DNA of 18,850 nt from Actinomycetota bacterium (GTDB lineage: Bacteria; Actinomycetota; Acidimicrobiia; Spongiisociales; ZC4RG35), in assembly GCA_022615295.1 (NCBI GenBank), contig JAKEHF010000191.1:1-18850 (forward strand), in the 5' to 3' direction. A program made the position numbers and the translations under genes. This document shows, in pieces, positions 1 to 7,467 of the stretch. A model generated the notes under the pieces. That model was not told the origin of the DNA. It saw only the letters and a program-made list of their open reading frames with translations, and did no database searches. Numbering within the stretch: the first letter of the stretch is position 1; the number at the start of each line of letters is the position of its first letter.

Positions 1-648
1 CGTGGTGTTCGTGAAGGCGTCGGGGGCGAAGGTCGGTGGCCCCGGTTCGGGCGACCCGCCGGTGAGCGGCTCCCCGGCCATGGTGAATACGTCCCCGATG
101 GCGTTGACCACCACCAGGGCGCCCACCCGGGCCCCGTCGAAGATACGCAATGCCGACCCGAGGCCACCGGGCCGGCGATGCTCGAAGCCCCTCCACTTGG
201 CGGCCGTGGCGCCCGTCCCCGCTCCCACCAACCCGGATACCACCGGTCTCGCCGAGACGTCGCCGAACGCCGCCTCCCCCTGATCCGGGCCGGGGCGGGC
301 CGAGGAGTCGCCAGGGATGAGGTCGAAGATCACCGCCGTGGGCACGATGGGCACGTTGACCACAGGGGTGGGGTGACCCCGGCCCAGGCCCTCGAGAGCG
401 CGGACGACACCGTCGGCGGCGCCGAGCCCAAAGGCACTGCCTCCCGTTAGCAGGATCGCCTGAGCCTGCTCGACACGCATGCCCGGCTGGAGCAAGGCGT
501 ATTCCCTCGTCCCGGGGGCGGCGCCACGGGCTTCGGCCGTGACGACGTTGGGCTCGGGCAGGTCGACAACCGTGCAGCCTGTCATCCCCACAGGGTCGCT
601 CCAATGGCCCACACGTATCCCGGGAACCGCAGTGATCGTCTTGTTCAG
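1..648 (-). CDS. P1 family peptidase (S58, DmpA/L-aminopeptidase-D-esterase type), C-terminus outside window
   Basis: The minus strand is open for 216 codons from 648 to the window edge. The translation carries the family's N-terminal pattern: ITAVPGIRVGHWSDP, then GCTVV, then LLTGGSAFGLGAADGV, and VVNAIGDVF near the edge. S58 enzymes are Ntn-type, self-processing aminopeptidases or amidases that act on small peptides and amides. The self-processing and nucleophile segment would lie beyond the edge, so catalytic competence cannot be judged. No ATG, GTG or TTG precedes the conserved region. The best start is a CTG at 648-646, eight bases after a perfect AAGGAGG (minus strand, 663-657), forming a CTGA overlap with the alr stop. 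An internal GTG (the V of RVGH) would cut into the conserved fold. It is the last visible gene of the acpS-nnr-alr run. The family call is firm and the substrate unknown. Confidence 0.88.
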   Translation of the reverse strand, partial: MNKTITAVPGIRVGHWSDPVGMTGCTVVDLPEPNVVTAEARGAAPGTREYALLQPGMRVEQAQAILLTGGSAFGLGAADGVVRALEGLGRGHPTPVVNVPIVPTAVIFDLIPGDSSARPGPDQGEAAFGDVSARPVVSGLVGAGTGATAAKWRGFEHRRPGGLGSALRIFDGARVGALVVVNAIGDVFTMAGEPLTGGSPEPGPPTFAPDAFTNTT

Positions 649-1718
649 ACCAGATACCTCCTTGGGAGTCTCGGTCCCATCCCACAGACGATCTCGTAAG
701 AGATCGTGTCCGCCTCGGAGGCCCACTGGTCGGCTGTTATCTCCATATCGCCCTGGGCCCCCATGAGGACGACCTCGTCCCCCCTCCCCACATCGGCGTC
801 GCCGACTTCGACCACGATCTGGTCCATGGTGACCCGACCGGCGAAGGGATGTCTTCTCCCCCCGATCAGGACTTCCCCGAGACGCCGTCTCGGGACGCCG
901 TCGGCGTAGCCGATGGGCACGGTGACCACCCTGGAGTCTCTATCCAGCGCGCGAACCCTCCCGTAGCTGGGACGTGCCCCCACCTCGAGACGAGCGACAT
1001 GTGTCACCTGGCTCACGACCCTCATGGCGGGTCGGAGACCGATGAGGCCACGGGTCTCATCGGTGGGATGGAGCCCGTAGATCCCCAGACCGATGCGGCA
1101 CATGTCCGCCCGTGCCTCCGGGAAGAGCAGCGCTCCCGCGGTGTTGGCCAGGTGTGTCTGCGGCGTGCCCAGCTCGGAGACCACCTGCTGAAAGGTCTCC
1201 ATCTGGTGGATGGTGAACACACGATCCTCGTCGGCGACTGCGAAGTGGGTCCAAACCGCCTCGAGGGTGAGGTTGGACGCAGCGACGATCCTGGCCATCA
1301 GGTCGTGGATGAGACGCGGCATCACACCGACCCGATGCATGCCGGTGTCGATCTTGACATGCACCCCGACATGGGACCCGGAGCCGGCGAGGGCATCGAC
1401 GAAGTCGATCGAGTAGACGGTGGGAGTCAACTCCCATCGAAGGATGTCGCCCACGGAGTCGGCGCCCGGCTCGGACAGGAGCAGCACCGGCGCCGAGACA
1501 CCGGCCTCGCGCAGTCTGATTCCCTCCTCGACGAGCGCCACGGCCAGCCAGGTGGCCCCGGAGCCGAGAGCCGCCTCGGCTACCGGGACGTCGCCGTGGC
1601 CATAGGCGTCAGCCTTGATGACGGCACAAACCGCGGACGGAGAGATCAGATCGGCGAATGCGGTGACATTGTGTCGTATCGCCTCGAGATCGACCTCGAC
1701 ACGGGTCGGTCTCACCAT
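645..1718 (-). CDS. alr: Alanine racemase
   Basis: PLP-dependent racemase that interconverts L- and D-alanine in the cytosol and supplies D-Ala for peptidoglycan. The protein has 357 residues, slightly short but within the family range. The PLP lysine is K35 in IKADAYGHG. The second catalytic base is Y252 in PSYGR. Other family blocks are KIDTGMHRVG (about 122-131), GYADGVPRR (about 270-278), TMDQIVVEV and the C-terminal ISYEIVCGMGPRLPR. The ATG start overlaps the nnr stop (ATGGTGA), so the two are probably translationally coupled. The gene follows acpS and nnr in one minus-strand run and overlaps the S58 peptidase start. No odd features were seen. Confidence 0.97.
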   Translation of the reverse strand: MVRPTRVEVDLEAIRHNVTAFADLISPSAVCAVIKADAYGHGDVPVAEAALGSGATWLAVALVEEGIRLREAGVSAPVLLLSEPGADSVGDILRWELTPTVYSIDFVDALAGSGSHVGVHVKIDTGMHRVGVMPRLIHDLMARIVAASNLTLEAVWTHFAVADEDRVFTIHQMETFQQVVSELGTPQTHLANTAGALLFPEARADMCRIGLGIYGLHPTDETRGLIGLRPAMRVVSQVTHVARLEVGARPSYGRVRALDRDSRVVTVPIGYADGVPRRRLGEVLIGGRRHPFAGRVTMDQIVVEVGDADVGRGDEVVLMGAQGDMEITADQWASEADTISYEIVCGMGPRLPRRYLV

Positions 1719-3079
1719 GCCAGCGAACCGACACGATCAGCGAGGAGGTCCGCGATCACCGAGCGCTCGGCAGCCAGGTCTGCCCCCGCCACACCATGCC
1801 AGTAAGTGGCGGACACGGCTGCTCCCATGGCGTCGAGACCACGCGCCCAGAGTGCGGCGATCATCCCGGTGAGAACATCCCCGGTGCCTATGGTCGCCAG
1901 GTCCGGGGTGCCCGTGGTGACCAGGATCGGAGGTCCCCCATCGGTGACCAGGGTCGGATTCCCCTTGTGCACCAGGATGAGGCCCTTCCGACGGGCGTAG
2001 GAGCGGGTCGAGAACTTGCCCTCACCCACACCGGCCATCCGACGGAACTCCGCGGCGTGGGGTGTGACGATCACCTCCCCACCCCCTTGGGCGGCGGCAT
2101 CGGTCATTTCGGCCACCAGCCCACCGGCGTCGAGCACCACTCGCTGGGCCTTTCCCACCAAAGGGATCACAGGGGAGACGTCATGTGCGCCCAGACCGGG
2201 CCCGGCGACCACGACGTCGAAACGATCCAGGGACGCCTCGGCGTCGGCGAGCGTCAATGCCGGGATCTCGCTGGCGAGAAGCTGGACCTGCTCGGGAGAC
2301 GCCGAGGCGAAGTACACCGAGCCCGCCCCGAAGGAGAGCGCGGCCCGGGCGGCGAGCACACCGGCGCCAACCATCCCCGGGGACCCGGAGACGACGAGCA
2401 CCGAGCCGGCCGACCACTTGTGGGCGGCCCGGGGTCTACGAGGACGTGGGGCGTCGCTCTCCTCGGCGACGTACATCGATGGTTCGCCGCCATCGATGCC
2501 CACCCCGGCGACAGTCAGGGTCCCACAGTGGTCCGGGCCAGACCCGCAGACATGACCCGTCTTCAGGGTGCCGAAGGTGATCGTCTCCACCGCGGAGAAG
2601 ACCGCCTCGCCCGCCTCGCCCGTGTCGGGATCCAGCCCACTGGGAAAATCGACAGCGATCACAGGAGCCGGGGTTTCGGTCCACCTCAGGGCCTCGGGGG
2701 GCAGCCCGGCACGGGCACCGCCACCGAACACGGCGTCGATCACGAGGTCGGCGGTCACCGGACCGCTCATCGGCTCGATGCGGACACCTTCTCTTCGCGC
2801 CCTCGCCGCAGCTTCACGCGCCAGATCGGTCCGCGGATCGCCGAGGGCATGCACCTCGACGGCCACCCCGCGTCGCCTGAGCAGACGGGCGGCCACATAG
2901 CCGTCGCCTCCGTTGTTGCCCGGTCCGGCGAGCACGACCACCTTCGACCCATAGCCCGCCCCATGACGCGCCGCCGCCAAGGCAACAGCACGACCGGCCC
3001 GCTCCATCGCCTCGCCCAGATCCTCGGGGTGGGAGCTCTCCACCCGTCTGTACTCGGTGGCGGTGAGTACCGGTCTCAC
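1712..3079 (-). CDS. nnr: Bifunctional NAD(P)H-hydrate epimerase / ADP-dependent (S)-NAD(P)H-hydrate dehydratase
   Basis: Metabolite-repair enzyme of 455 residues with two fused domains. The N-terminal YjeF epimerase domain (about 1-205) has GPGNNGGDGYVAARLL at 52-67, DAVFGGGARAG and VDFPSGLDPDTGE. The C-terminal ribokinase-like dehydratase domain (about 215-455) has HKWSAGSVLVVSGS, VVAGPGLG, VTPHAAEF and the catalytic GTGD at 398-401. Together they epimerise damaged R-NAD(P)HX and dehydrate the S form back to NAD(P)H. The start is GTG at 3079-3077, ten bases after the acpS stop. No clear Shine-Dalgarno sequence is visible, so reinitiation after acpS is likely. The 3' end overlaps alr by seven bases. 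The acpS-nnr-alr order is common in Actinomycetota. Confidence 0.95.
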   Translation of the reverse strand: MRPVLTATEYRRVESSHPEDLGEAMERAGRAVALAAARHGAGYGSKVVVLAGPGNNGGDGYVAARLLRRRGVAVEVHALGDPRTDLAREAAARARREGVRIEPMSGPVTADLVIDAVFGGGARAGLPPEALRWTETPAPVIAVDFPSGLDPDTGEAGEAVFSAVETITFGTLKTGHVCGSGPDHCGTLTVAGVGIDGGEPSMYVAEESDAPRPRRPRAAHKWSAGSVLVVSGSPGMVGAGVLAARAALSFGAGSVYFASASPEQVQLLASEIPALTLADAEASLDRFDVVVAGPGLGAHDVSPVIPLVGKAQRVVLDAGGLVAEMTDAAAQGGGEVIVTPHAAEFRRMAGVGEGKFSTRSYARRKGLILVHKGNPTLVTDGGPPILVTTGTPDLATIGTGDVLTGMIAALWARGLDAMGAAVSATYWHGVAGADLAAERSVIADLLADRVGSLAW

Positions 3080-3089
3080 CGGTCAGAGG

Positions 3090-3467
3090 TTAAGCGTGGT
3101 CGCCCACGGCCACCGCCATGACCAGGGCCGAGGTGTCGGTGTGGGTGATGGTGATGAGGATCTCGGTCACGCCCAGCATCGCCGCCCTGTTGGCCGCGGA
3201 CCCCGACAGTCTCACGGTAGGACGACCGCCACCGGTGATCTCGATGTCCGTCCAGCGCACCCTCCTCCATCCGGTGCCCATGGACTTCATGACGGCCTCC
3301 TTGCCGGCGAAACGAGCGGCCAGGCGGCGCTCCGGGTTGGCGAAGCGGAAGGCGTACTCCCGCTCGTGATCGGTGAAGCAGCGCTCGGCGAACCGGGGAT
3401 GTCTCTCCAGCACCGCGCCGACCCTGTTCACGTCGGCGAGATCGACGCCGAGACCCAGGATCCTCAT
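3090..3467 (-). CDS. acpS: Holo-[acyl-carrier-protein] synthase
   Basis: Transfers the 4'-phosphopantetheine arm of CoA to the serine of apo-ACP for fatty acid synthesis. The protein has 125 residues, normal for the AcpS type. Mg-binding residues are D9 in GLGVDLADVNRV and E57 in FAGKEAVMKSMGTG. The C-terminal block ITITHTDTSALVMAVAV corresponds to the usual SISHT segment. The ATG at 3467-3465 has no Shine-Dalgarno sequence, but a TAGGCT box lies six bases upstream, the geometry of a leaderless message. It heads the acpS-nnr-alr-S58 run and is divergent from the GT-C glycosyltransferase. Confidence 0.95.
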   Translation of the reverse strand: MRILGLGVDLADVNRVGAVLERHPRFAERCFTDHEREYAFRFANPERRLAARFAGKEAVMKSMGTGWRRVRWTDIEITGGGRPTVRLSGSAANRAAMLGVTEILITITHTDTSALVMAVAVGDHA

Positions 3468-3473
3468 GGGGAG

Positions 3474-3479
3474 AGCCTA
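3474..3479 (-). promoter_or_regulatory. -10 box (TAGGCT) of a probable leaderless acpS promoter
   Basis: Reading the minus strand, TAGGCT is followed by six bases and then the acpS ATG. The hexamer fits the actinobacterial TANNNT -10 pattern. The spacing would place transcription start on or next to the A of ATG. There is no Shine-Dalgarno sequence, which fits leaderless initiation. No convincing -35 box was found at 16-18 bases. The same hexamer recurs at 14011-14016. Confidence 0.5.
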
Positions 3480-3491
3480 TTGGTCGGCCCC

Positions 3492-3519
3492 TGGACAGAG
3501 GGAGCGGACCCAATATCAT
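3492..3519 (+). promoter_or_regulatory. Candidate promoter of the GT-C glycosyltransferase gene
   Basis: TGGACA (3492-3497, one mismatch to TTGACA), a 16-base spacer, and TATCAT (3514-3519, fits TANNNT). The predicted transcription start is near 3526. This is after the GTG at 3524 and before the Shine-Dalgarno-preceded TTG at 3551, so the promoter supports the shorter start of the downstream gene. Confidence 0.4.
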
Positions 3520-3550
3520 CTCAGTGCGGTCGAAGCGAAGGGGGGCGGTC

Positions 3551-4957
3551 TTGGATGAGGAATCGGTGCTGGTAGAGACGCCCCCACCGCGAATGGCCGA
3601 CCCGGGGCGCCCGGTGTGGCAAATCGCCGCGCTCCTCTTTCTTCTCGCCTTGACAGTGCGCGTGGTTGATCTCGGTGGGAGGAGTCTCTGGGTCGACGAG
3701 GGCGCCACCGCCATTCTCTCCGGGCCGACACTGTCCGAAATCGTCGAGGAGCCCGATACCGACACCGCCCATCCCCCCGGCTACTACGCGCTGATACATC
3801 TGACTTCCCGGATCTCAGACAGTGAGACAGGTCTTCGTCTTCCTTCGGCCCTGATCTCCTCCATCACGGTCGCCGCCGTCTATGTCATCGGTCGCCGACT
3901 CGGGGGGGCGACTCTCGGCTTGGTGGCGGCGGTCCTGCTCCTTCTCTCGCCTCTCGACCTGTGGTATGCCCAGGAGGCACGTCAACCCGTGTTCGCCGCG
4001 GCGGCCGTGATAGCGGCCGGCTGGGGGCTCATCAACCAACGATGGCTCGGAACGACGGTCGGGGTGGTGACACTGCTCGCCGGGCTCTATCTCGATTACA
4101 TCACGGCGGCGGCGTGGTTCGGTCTCGGGGCCATCGCAGCGGTCATGGCTCGGAGGGGGGCGGTTGGCAGGTTCCGGGACTGGGTCACCATCACCGTGGT
4201 CACCTCGGTCATCTACATCCCCTTCCAGGGCCGGCAGTTCTCCGACGGTTTCCAGGATCTCCTCACCCACGAGGGCGCTGGCATCTGGTACGGGGAGATC
4301 CTCGGATCCAACCCTGTCACCTCGAGCGCCCCCGGTCTGCTGGTCCTCGGAGGGTTGGCCATATTCGCGGTGGTGGTCGTCGCCGACTATCTGACCACTC
4401 GGCCCAGGATGGGCAAGCTGTGGGTAACCGTCTTGGTCGCCGGTTTCGCGCTGGGGTCGGCCCTGAGCCCGATACCGCGCGCCTACAGCGTCAAGAAGGT
4501 CATCGTGGTCGGCTGGCCCGTTCTCGCACTCCTGATCGCCTTCCTCCTGGTGAGGAGGCTGGGCCCCGGATGGAGAAGACGGTTGTTGGTTGGGGTCGTA
4601 GCTCTCTCCGCCGTCGGCTCGGTCGGCACGTTCCTGATACCCAAGGATGACTGGCGGGGGGCGACGGCCCATGTCAACGATCATGCCGCACCGGGCGACG
4701 TGGCATGGGTGCGTGAGGACGTCTGGGCGGCGGACGCCTATCTGTATTACGGGGGGATTCTCCCCGTCTCCACCGATCCCACGCCCGACGACGACCTGCC
4801 GGAGACCGGGGACGTCTGGCTGATCACCTATCGACGACCCCAGGACCCCGCCGTGGGGCCGTCGATCGCCGCCGAGGCCTGGTTCGACGAGAACTGGGTG
4901 TTCGTGGAGGAGATCCCCTTCTATCGCCTGTCCGTTCGTCGTTATCAGACCCCGTAG
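3551..4957 (+). CDS. Multi-pass membrane glycosyltransferase, GT-C fold (GT39/PMT/ArnT-like)
   Basis: Predicted integral membrane enzyme of 468 residues. Such proteins transfer sugars from polyprenyl-phosphate donors on the outer face of the cytoplasmic membrane. An N-terminal membrane helix (about 23-37) is followed by LWVDEGAT (D49-E50, the acidic motif of the first outer loop) and HPPGYYALIHL (H74). SPLDLWYAQEARQ and about eight further hydrophobic segments follow, then a soluble C-terminal tail. I chose the TTG at 3551, five bases after AAGGGGGG. The longer GTG form at 3524 lacks a Shine-Dalgarno sequence and lies upstream of the predicted transcription start. The acceptor and sugar cannot be read from sequence. 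The gene stands alone, 148 bases before the polysaccharide operon, and probably decorates that polymer or a surface protein. Confidence 0.8.
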   Translation: MDEESVLVETPPPRMADPGRPVWQIAALLFLLALTVRVVDLGGRSLWVDEGATAILSGPTLSEIVEEPDTDTAHPPGYYALIHLTSRISDSETGLRLPSALISSITVAAVYVIGRRLGGATLGLVAAVLLLLSPLDLWYAQEARQPVFAAAAVIAAGWGLINQRWLGTTVGVVTLLAGLYLDYITAAAWFGLGAIAAVMARRGAVGRFRDWVTITVVTSVIYIPFQGRQFSDGFQDLLTHEGAGIWYGEILGSNPVTSSAPGLLVLGGLAIFAVVVVADYLTTRPRMGKLWVTVLVAGFALGSALSPIPRAYSVKKVIVVGWPVLALLIAFLLVRRLGPGWRRRLLVGVVALSAVGSVGTFLIPKDDWRGATAHVNDHAAPGDVAWVREDVWAADAYLYYGGILPVSTDPTPDDDLPETGDVWLITYRRPQDPAVGPSIAAEAWFDENWVFVEEIPFYRLSVRRYQTP

Positions 4958-4981
4958 GACCGTCCCCCAACTACTCCATGT

Positions 4982-5005
4982 GGCTCCACTGTACGAAGAG
5001 TGGCC
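4982..5005. repeat. Small imperfect hairpin in the 148-base gap after the GT-C gene
   Basis: CCACT (4986-4990) and AGTGG (4999-5003) can pair across an eight-base loop. GG (4982-4983) and CC (5004-5005) extend the stem across a two-base bulge. No T-run follows, so this is not a convincing intrinsic terminator. The rest of the gap holds a candidate promoter and no small gene that I can support. Confidence 0.25.
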
Positions 5006-5016
5006 GAGAAACAACG

Positions 5017-5046
5017 TTGCTCAACCACTGTGGGTGGTGGTAGTGT
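5017..5046 (+). promoter_or_regulatory. Candidate promoter of the polysaccharide operon
   Basis: TTGCTC (5017-5022), an 18-base spacer, and TAGTGT (5041-5046, fits TANNNT). It would give a leader of about 50 bases before the ATG at 5106. The -35 match is only half conserved, so this is tentative. A promoter is expected in this gap, because all seven following genes overlap and have no other room for one at their head. Confidence 0.3.
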
Positions 5047-5105
5047 CACGGCGCGATCTAGTGGGGTCGCGGGGCACAAGGCACTTCTGCGGGGAGCTGG
5101 GGGCA

Positions 5106-5789
5106 ATGCGAATCCAAGGTGGTGGGTCACCTCCATCGGGGCACATCTGGAGTGAGACGTCTTTCACCGAGGTGCCGCCCCATCTGCGGGGCGCTTACGT
5201 GCGCATAGCCAAGCCTCTGCTCGACCGGATCCTCGGCGTGGCCCTTCTCCTCGTGTTCGCTCCCTTGATTCTGCTGGCGGCACTGCTGATCCTGGTGAGC
5301 ATGGGTAGACCGGTGTTTTTCTCACAGGACCGGATCGGTATCGGCGGTCGACGGTTCCGCCTCCACAAGCTGCGCACCATGATCCCCGATCGAAGGGTCA
5401 ACGTCGCATCGTTCCCTGGAGTGGATCGGAGGATGACCCACAAGTCGCCGGATGATCCGCGGGTCAGTCCGGTGGGGCGGGTCCTCCGCTCGATGCGGGT
5501 CGATGAGCTGCCCCAGTTCTGGAACGTGGTCAAAGGGGACATGAGTCTGGTAGGGCCAAGACCGGAGATACCCGAGGTTGTTCGGAGCTACGAGCCCTGG
5601 CAACACCAACGTCATGTAGTCAAGCCCGGAGTCACCGGCCCATGGCAGATCTCCCACCGAAACGGCAAGCTCATGCACGAATGCACGGAGCTCGATATCG
5701 ACTACATCAACCAGGTCAGCCTGTTGTACGACCTGAGGATCCTCGCCGGGACGCCAAGGGCGATGATCGGCGGCCGAAGGGGTTACTGA
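5106..5789 (+). CDS. Undecaprenyl-phosphate sugar-1-phosphate transferase (small monotopic phosphoglycosyl transferase)
   Basis: Predicted to start a lipid-linked glycan by moving a sugar-1-phosphate from a UDP-sugar to undecaprenyl phosphate on the inner membrane face. At 227 residues it is only the catalytic bacterial sugar transferase domain (PglC-like), without the four-helix N-terminus of WbaP/WcaJ. Visible features are a basic lead-in, a re-entrant membrane helix (about 38-64, broken at P53), GRPVFFSQDRIG (67-78), KLRTM (88-92), the catalytic D133-E134 pair in MRVDELPQFWNVVKGDMS, and VGPRPE. I prefer the ATG at 5106, preceded by GGGAGCTGGGGG, to a frame opening at 4980, whose extra 42 residues are not family-like. 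It is the first gene of the operon, and its stop overlaps the next start (TGATG). The donor is probably the diamino sugar made by the next genes or a HexNAc. Confidence 0.9.
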   Translation: MRIQGGGSPPSGHIWSETSFTEVPPHLRGAYVRIAKPLLDRILGVALLLVFAPLILLAALLILVSMGRPVFFSQDRIGIGGRRFRLHKLRTMIPDRRVNVASFPGVDRRMTHKSPDDPRVSPVGRVLRSMRVDELPQFWNVVKGDMSLVGPRPEIPEVVRSYEPWQHQRHVVKPGVTGPWQISHRNGKLMHECTELDIDYINQVSLLYDLRILAGTPRAMIGGRRGY

Positions 5790-6403
5790 TGAGCGCCGTC
5801 GAGAAGGCGGGCGCCGCCGCGGTGGTGGCCCTGAGCGCCAGCGTGGCGGCCACCGCGGCCCTCGGCGAAGGTTGCACCGTCTGGGACATGAGCCAGATCC
5901 GGGACGGCGCCCGGGTTGGCCCACACACCACCGTCGGCCGGAACGTCTTCATCGACCACGACGTGATCATCGGCGCCAACTGCAAGATCCAGAACAACGC
6001 CCTCATCTATCACCCGGCGCTGGTGGGGGACGGAGTCTTCGTCGGGCCTGGCGCCATCCTCACCAACGACCGTCACCCCCGGTCGGTCAACCCCGACGGC
6101 ACTCCAAAGACGCCCGATGACTGGGCCATCGCCGGTGTCGTCCTCGAGACGGGCTGCTCGATCGGGGCAGGGGCCGTCCTGGTCGGGGGTGTCAGCGTCG
6201 GCCCGTGGGCGATGGTCGGGGCGGGGGCAGTCGTGACCCGTGACGTCGCCCCCCACTCTCTGGTCACCGGCAACCCGGCCACTCACGTCGCCTGGATCGG
6301 CAGGTCGGGGAGACGTCTCGTCGAAGACGACGACGGGTATGTCGACCCTGTCGACGGCATCCGGTATCGCCTCGTCGACGGTCAACTCGAGGAGGCGCAT
6401 TGA
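5789..6403 (+). CDS. UDP-3-amino-sugar N-acetyltransferase, WbpD/WlbB-like (left-handed beta helix)
   Basis: 204-residue hexapeptide-repeat acyltransferase. It has many [LIV]-G-x-x-x repeat units (for example VGPHTTVG, IGANCKIQNN, VGDGVFVGPG, IGAGAVLVGGVSVG). The family signature near the N-terminus, GEGCTVWDMSQIRDGARVG, matches the WbpD pattern of a tryptophan followed by a hydrophobic-rich strand and GA.IG. TNDRHPR (about 92-98) corresponds to the loop near the active site. WbpD acetylates the 3-amino group of UDP-GlcNAc3NA with acetyl-CoA. The ATG at 5789 overlaps the previous stop by one base and follows GAAGGGG. The genes next to it are the aminotransferase and dehydrogenase that would make its substrate. 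Whether the substrate carries a C6 carboxylate (WbpD) or not is open. About 12 Ala/Val-rich residues extend the N-terminus. Confidence 0.87.
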   Translation: MSAVEKAGAAAVVALSASVAATAALGEGCTVWDMSQIRDGARVGPHTTVGRNVFIDHDVIIGANCKIQNNALIYHPALVGDGVFVGPGAILTNDRHPRSVNPDGTPKTPDDWAIAGVVLETGCSIGAGAVLVGGVSVGPWAMVGAGAVVTRDVAPHSLVTGNPATHVAWIGRSGRRLVEDDDGYVDPVDGIRYRLVDGQLEEAH

Positions 6404-7467
6404 TCGAGCACAACCACCCGATCCTCGACGTGGCGGAGGAGGAGGCGGTGATCCGTGTCCTCCGCAGTCGCCACTTGGCCCAGGGTGCCGAAGTCGCCGG
6501 TCTCGAGTCGGACTTCGCCGCCAGAGTGGGTGTCAGTCACTCGGTGGCCGTGGCCAACGGCACCGTGGCCATAGAGATCGGCCTGCAGAGCCTTGGAATC
6601 GGACCTGGGGACGAGGTGGTCGTGCCCTCGCTCAGCTTCATCGCCACGGCTAACGCGGTGCGCAGGGTGGGAGCCACACCGGTGTTCGCCGACATCGACC
6701 CCAAGACCTATTGTCTGAGCGCGGCATCCGTCGAGTCCCGGGTGACGTCACGGACCCGTGCGATCATCGCCGTGCACCTCTACGGTCACCCGGCCGATGT
6801 GGACGTCCTCGGGGCCTTGTGCGACGAGAGCGGGCTCGTGCTGATCGAGGACTCTGCCCAGGGACTCGGGGCATCGTGGAGGGGCAAGAGCGTCGGCTCG
6901 CACGGCCGATTCGCCACATTCTCCCTGTACGCGACCAAGAACGCCACGACCGGGGAAGGCGGTGTCATCACCACGGACGATCCGGAGATCGCGGAGCGGG
7001 CCCGCTCCCTCCGCTCCCACCAGAGCCGCTTCGTGGGACGATCCCTCCAAGTGGCCACCAACGCCAGGATGACCGATCTCCAGGCGGCGATCGGGAGGGT
7101 CCAGCTGTCAAAGCTCGACTGGATGCAGGAGGGGCGTCATCGGCTCGCCGCCGTATACGAGCGCTACCTCGGCCCGGACGTGACGACACCATACGTCGCG
7201 CCCGAGGCGGTCCACGGCTACCACCAGTACACGATCAGGACGCCTGACAGGGAGAGCCTCATCGGAAGGCTCGAGGCAGCCGGTGTTGGCTACGCGATCT
7301 ACTACCCGACGCCGATCCATCTCACCGAGACCTATGTCGCCGCCAACGACCGCCTGCCCGAGACCGAGACCGTCTCGAACGAGGTCGTCTCCCTCCCCAT
7401 CAGGCCTGATCTCACCGACGAAGAGCAAGGGGCGGTGATCGCCGCCGTCAATGGGGAGGGGGAATGA
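6400..7467 (+). CDS. DegT/DnrJ/EryC1 sugar aminotransferase, WbpE/WlbC-like
   Basis: PLP-dependent sugar-nucleotide aminotransferase of 355 residues. The internal aldimine lysine is K180 in SLYATKNATTGEGG. D151 in IEDSAQGLGA contacts the PLP ring nitrogen. The N-terminal substrate loop is followed by the cofactor segment VANGTVAIEIGLQSL. WbpE/WlbC converts the 3-keto form of UDP-GlcNAc(A) to the 3-amino sugar with glutamate. The start is TTG at 6400, four bases after GAGGAGG, forming a TTGA overlap with the acetyltransferase stop. The next ATG-type codon in frame is too far into the conserved fold. The 3' end overlaps the dehydrogenase (ATGA). The pathway role is inferred from the four-gene set. 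Confidence 0.9.
   Translation: MIEHNHPILDVAEEEAVIRVLRSRHLAQGAEVAGLESDFAARVGVSHSVAVANGTVAIEIGLQSLGIGPGDEVVVPSLSFIATANAVRRVGATPVFADIDPKTYCLSAASVESRVTSRTRAIIAVHLYGHPADVDVLGALCDESGLVLIEDSAQGLGASWRGKSVGSHGRFATFSLYATKNATTGEGGVITTDDPEIAERARSLRSHQSRFVGRSLQVATNARMTDLQAAIGRVQLSKLDWMQEGRHRLAAVYERYLGPDVTTPYVAPEAVHGYHQYTIRTPDRESLIGRLEAAGVGYAIYYPTPIHLTETYVAANDRLPETETVSNEVVSLPIRPDLTDEEQGAVIAAVNGEGE

Noticed and set aside
849..1805. 318-codon plus-strand frame opposite alr
   Set aside because: A shadow of alr, with low-complexity His/Gly/Asp-rich translation.
1796..3121. 441-codon plus-strand frame opposite nnr
   Set aside because: A shadow of nnr; no recognisable motifs and no ribosome-binding site.
3524..3550. 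GTG at 3524 as the start of the GT-C glycosyltransferase
   Set aside because: It has no Shine-Dalgarno sequence in range and lies before the transcription start predicted from TGGACA/TATCAT; the TTG at 3551 has AAGGGGGG at good spacing.
3815..5014. 399-codon minus-strand frame opposite the GT-C glycosyltransferase
   Set aside because: The plus-strand gene has hydrophobic helices and family motifs; the minus frame is charged and repetitive without a domain.
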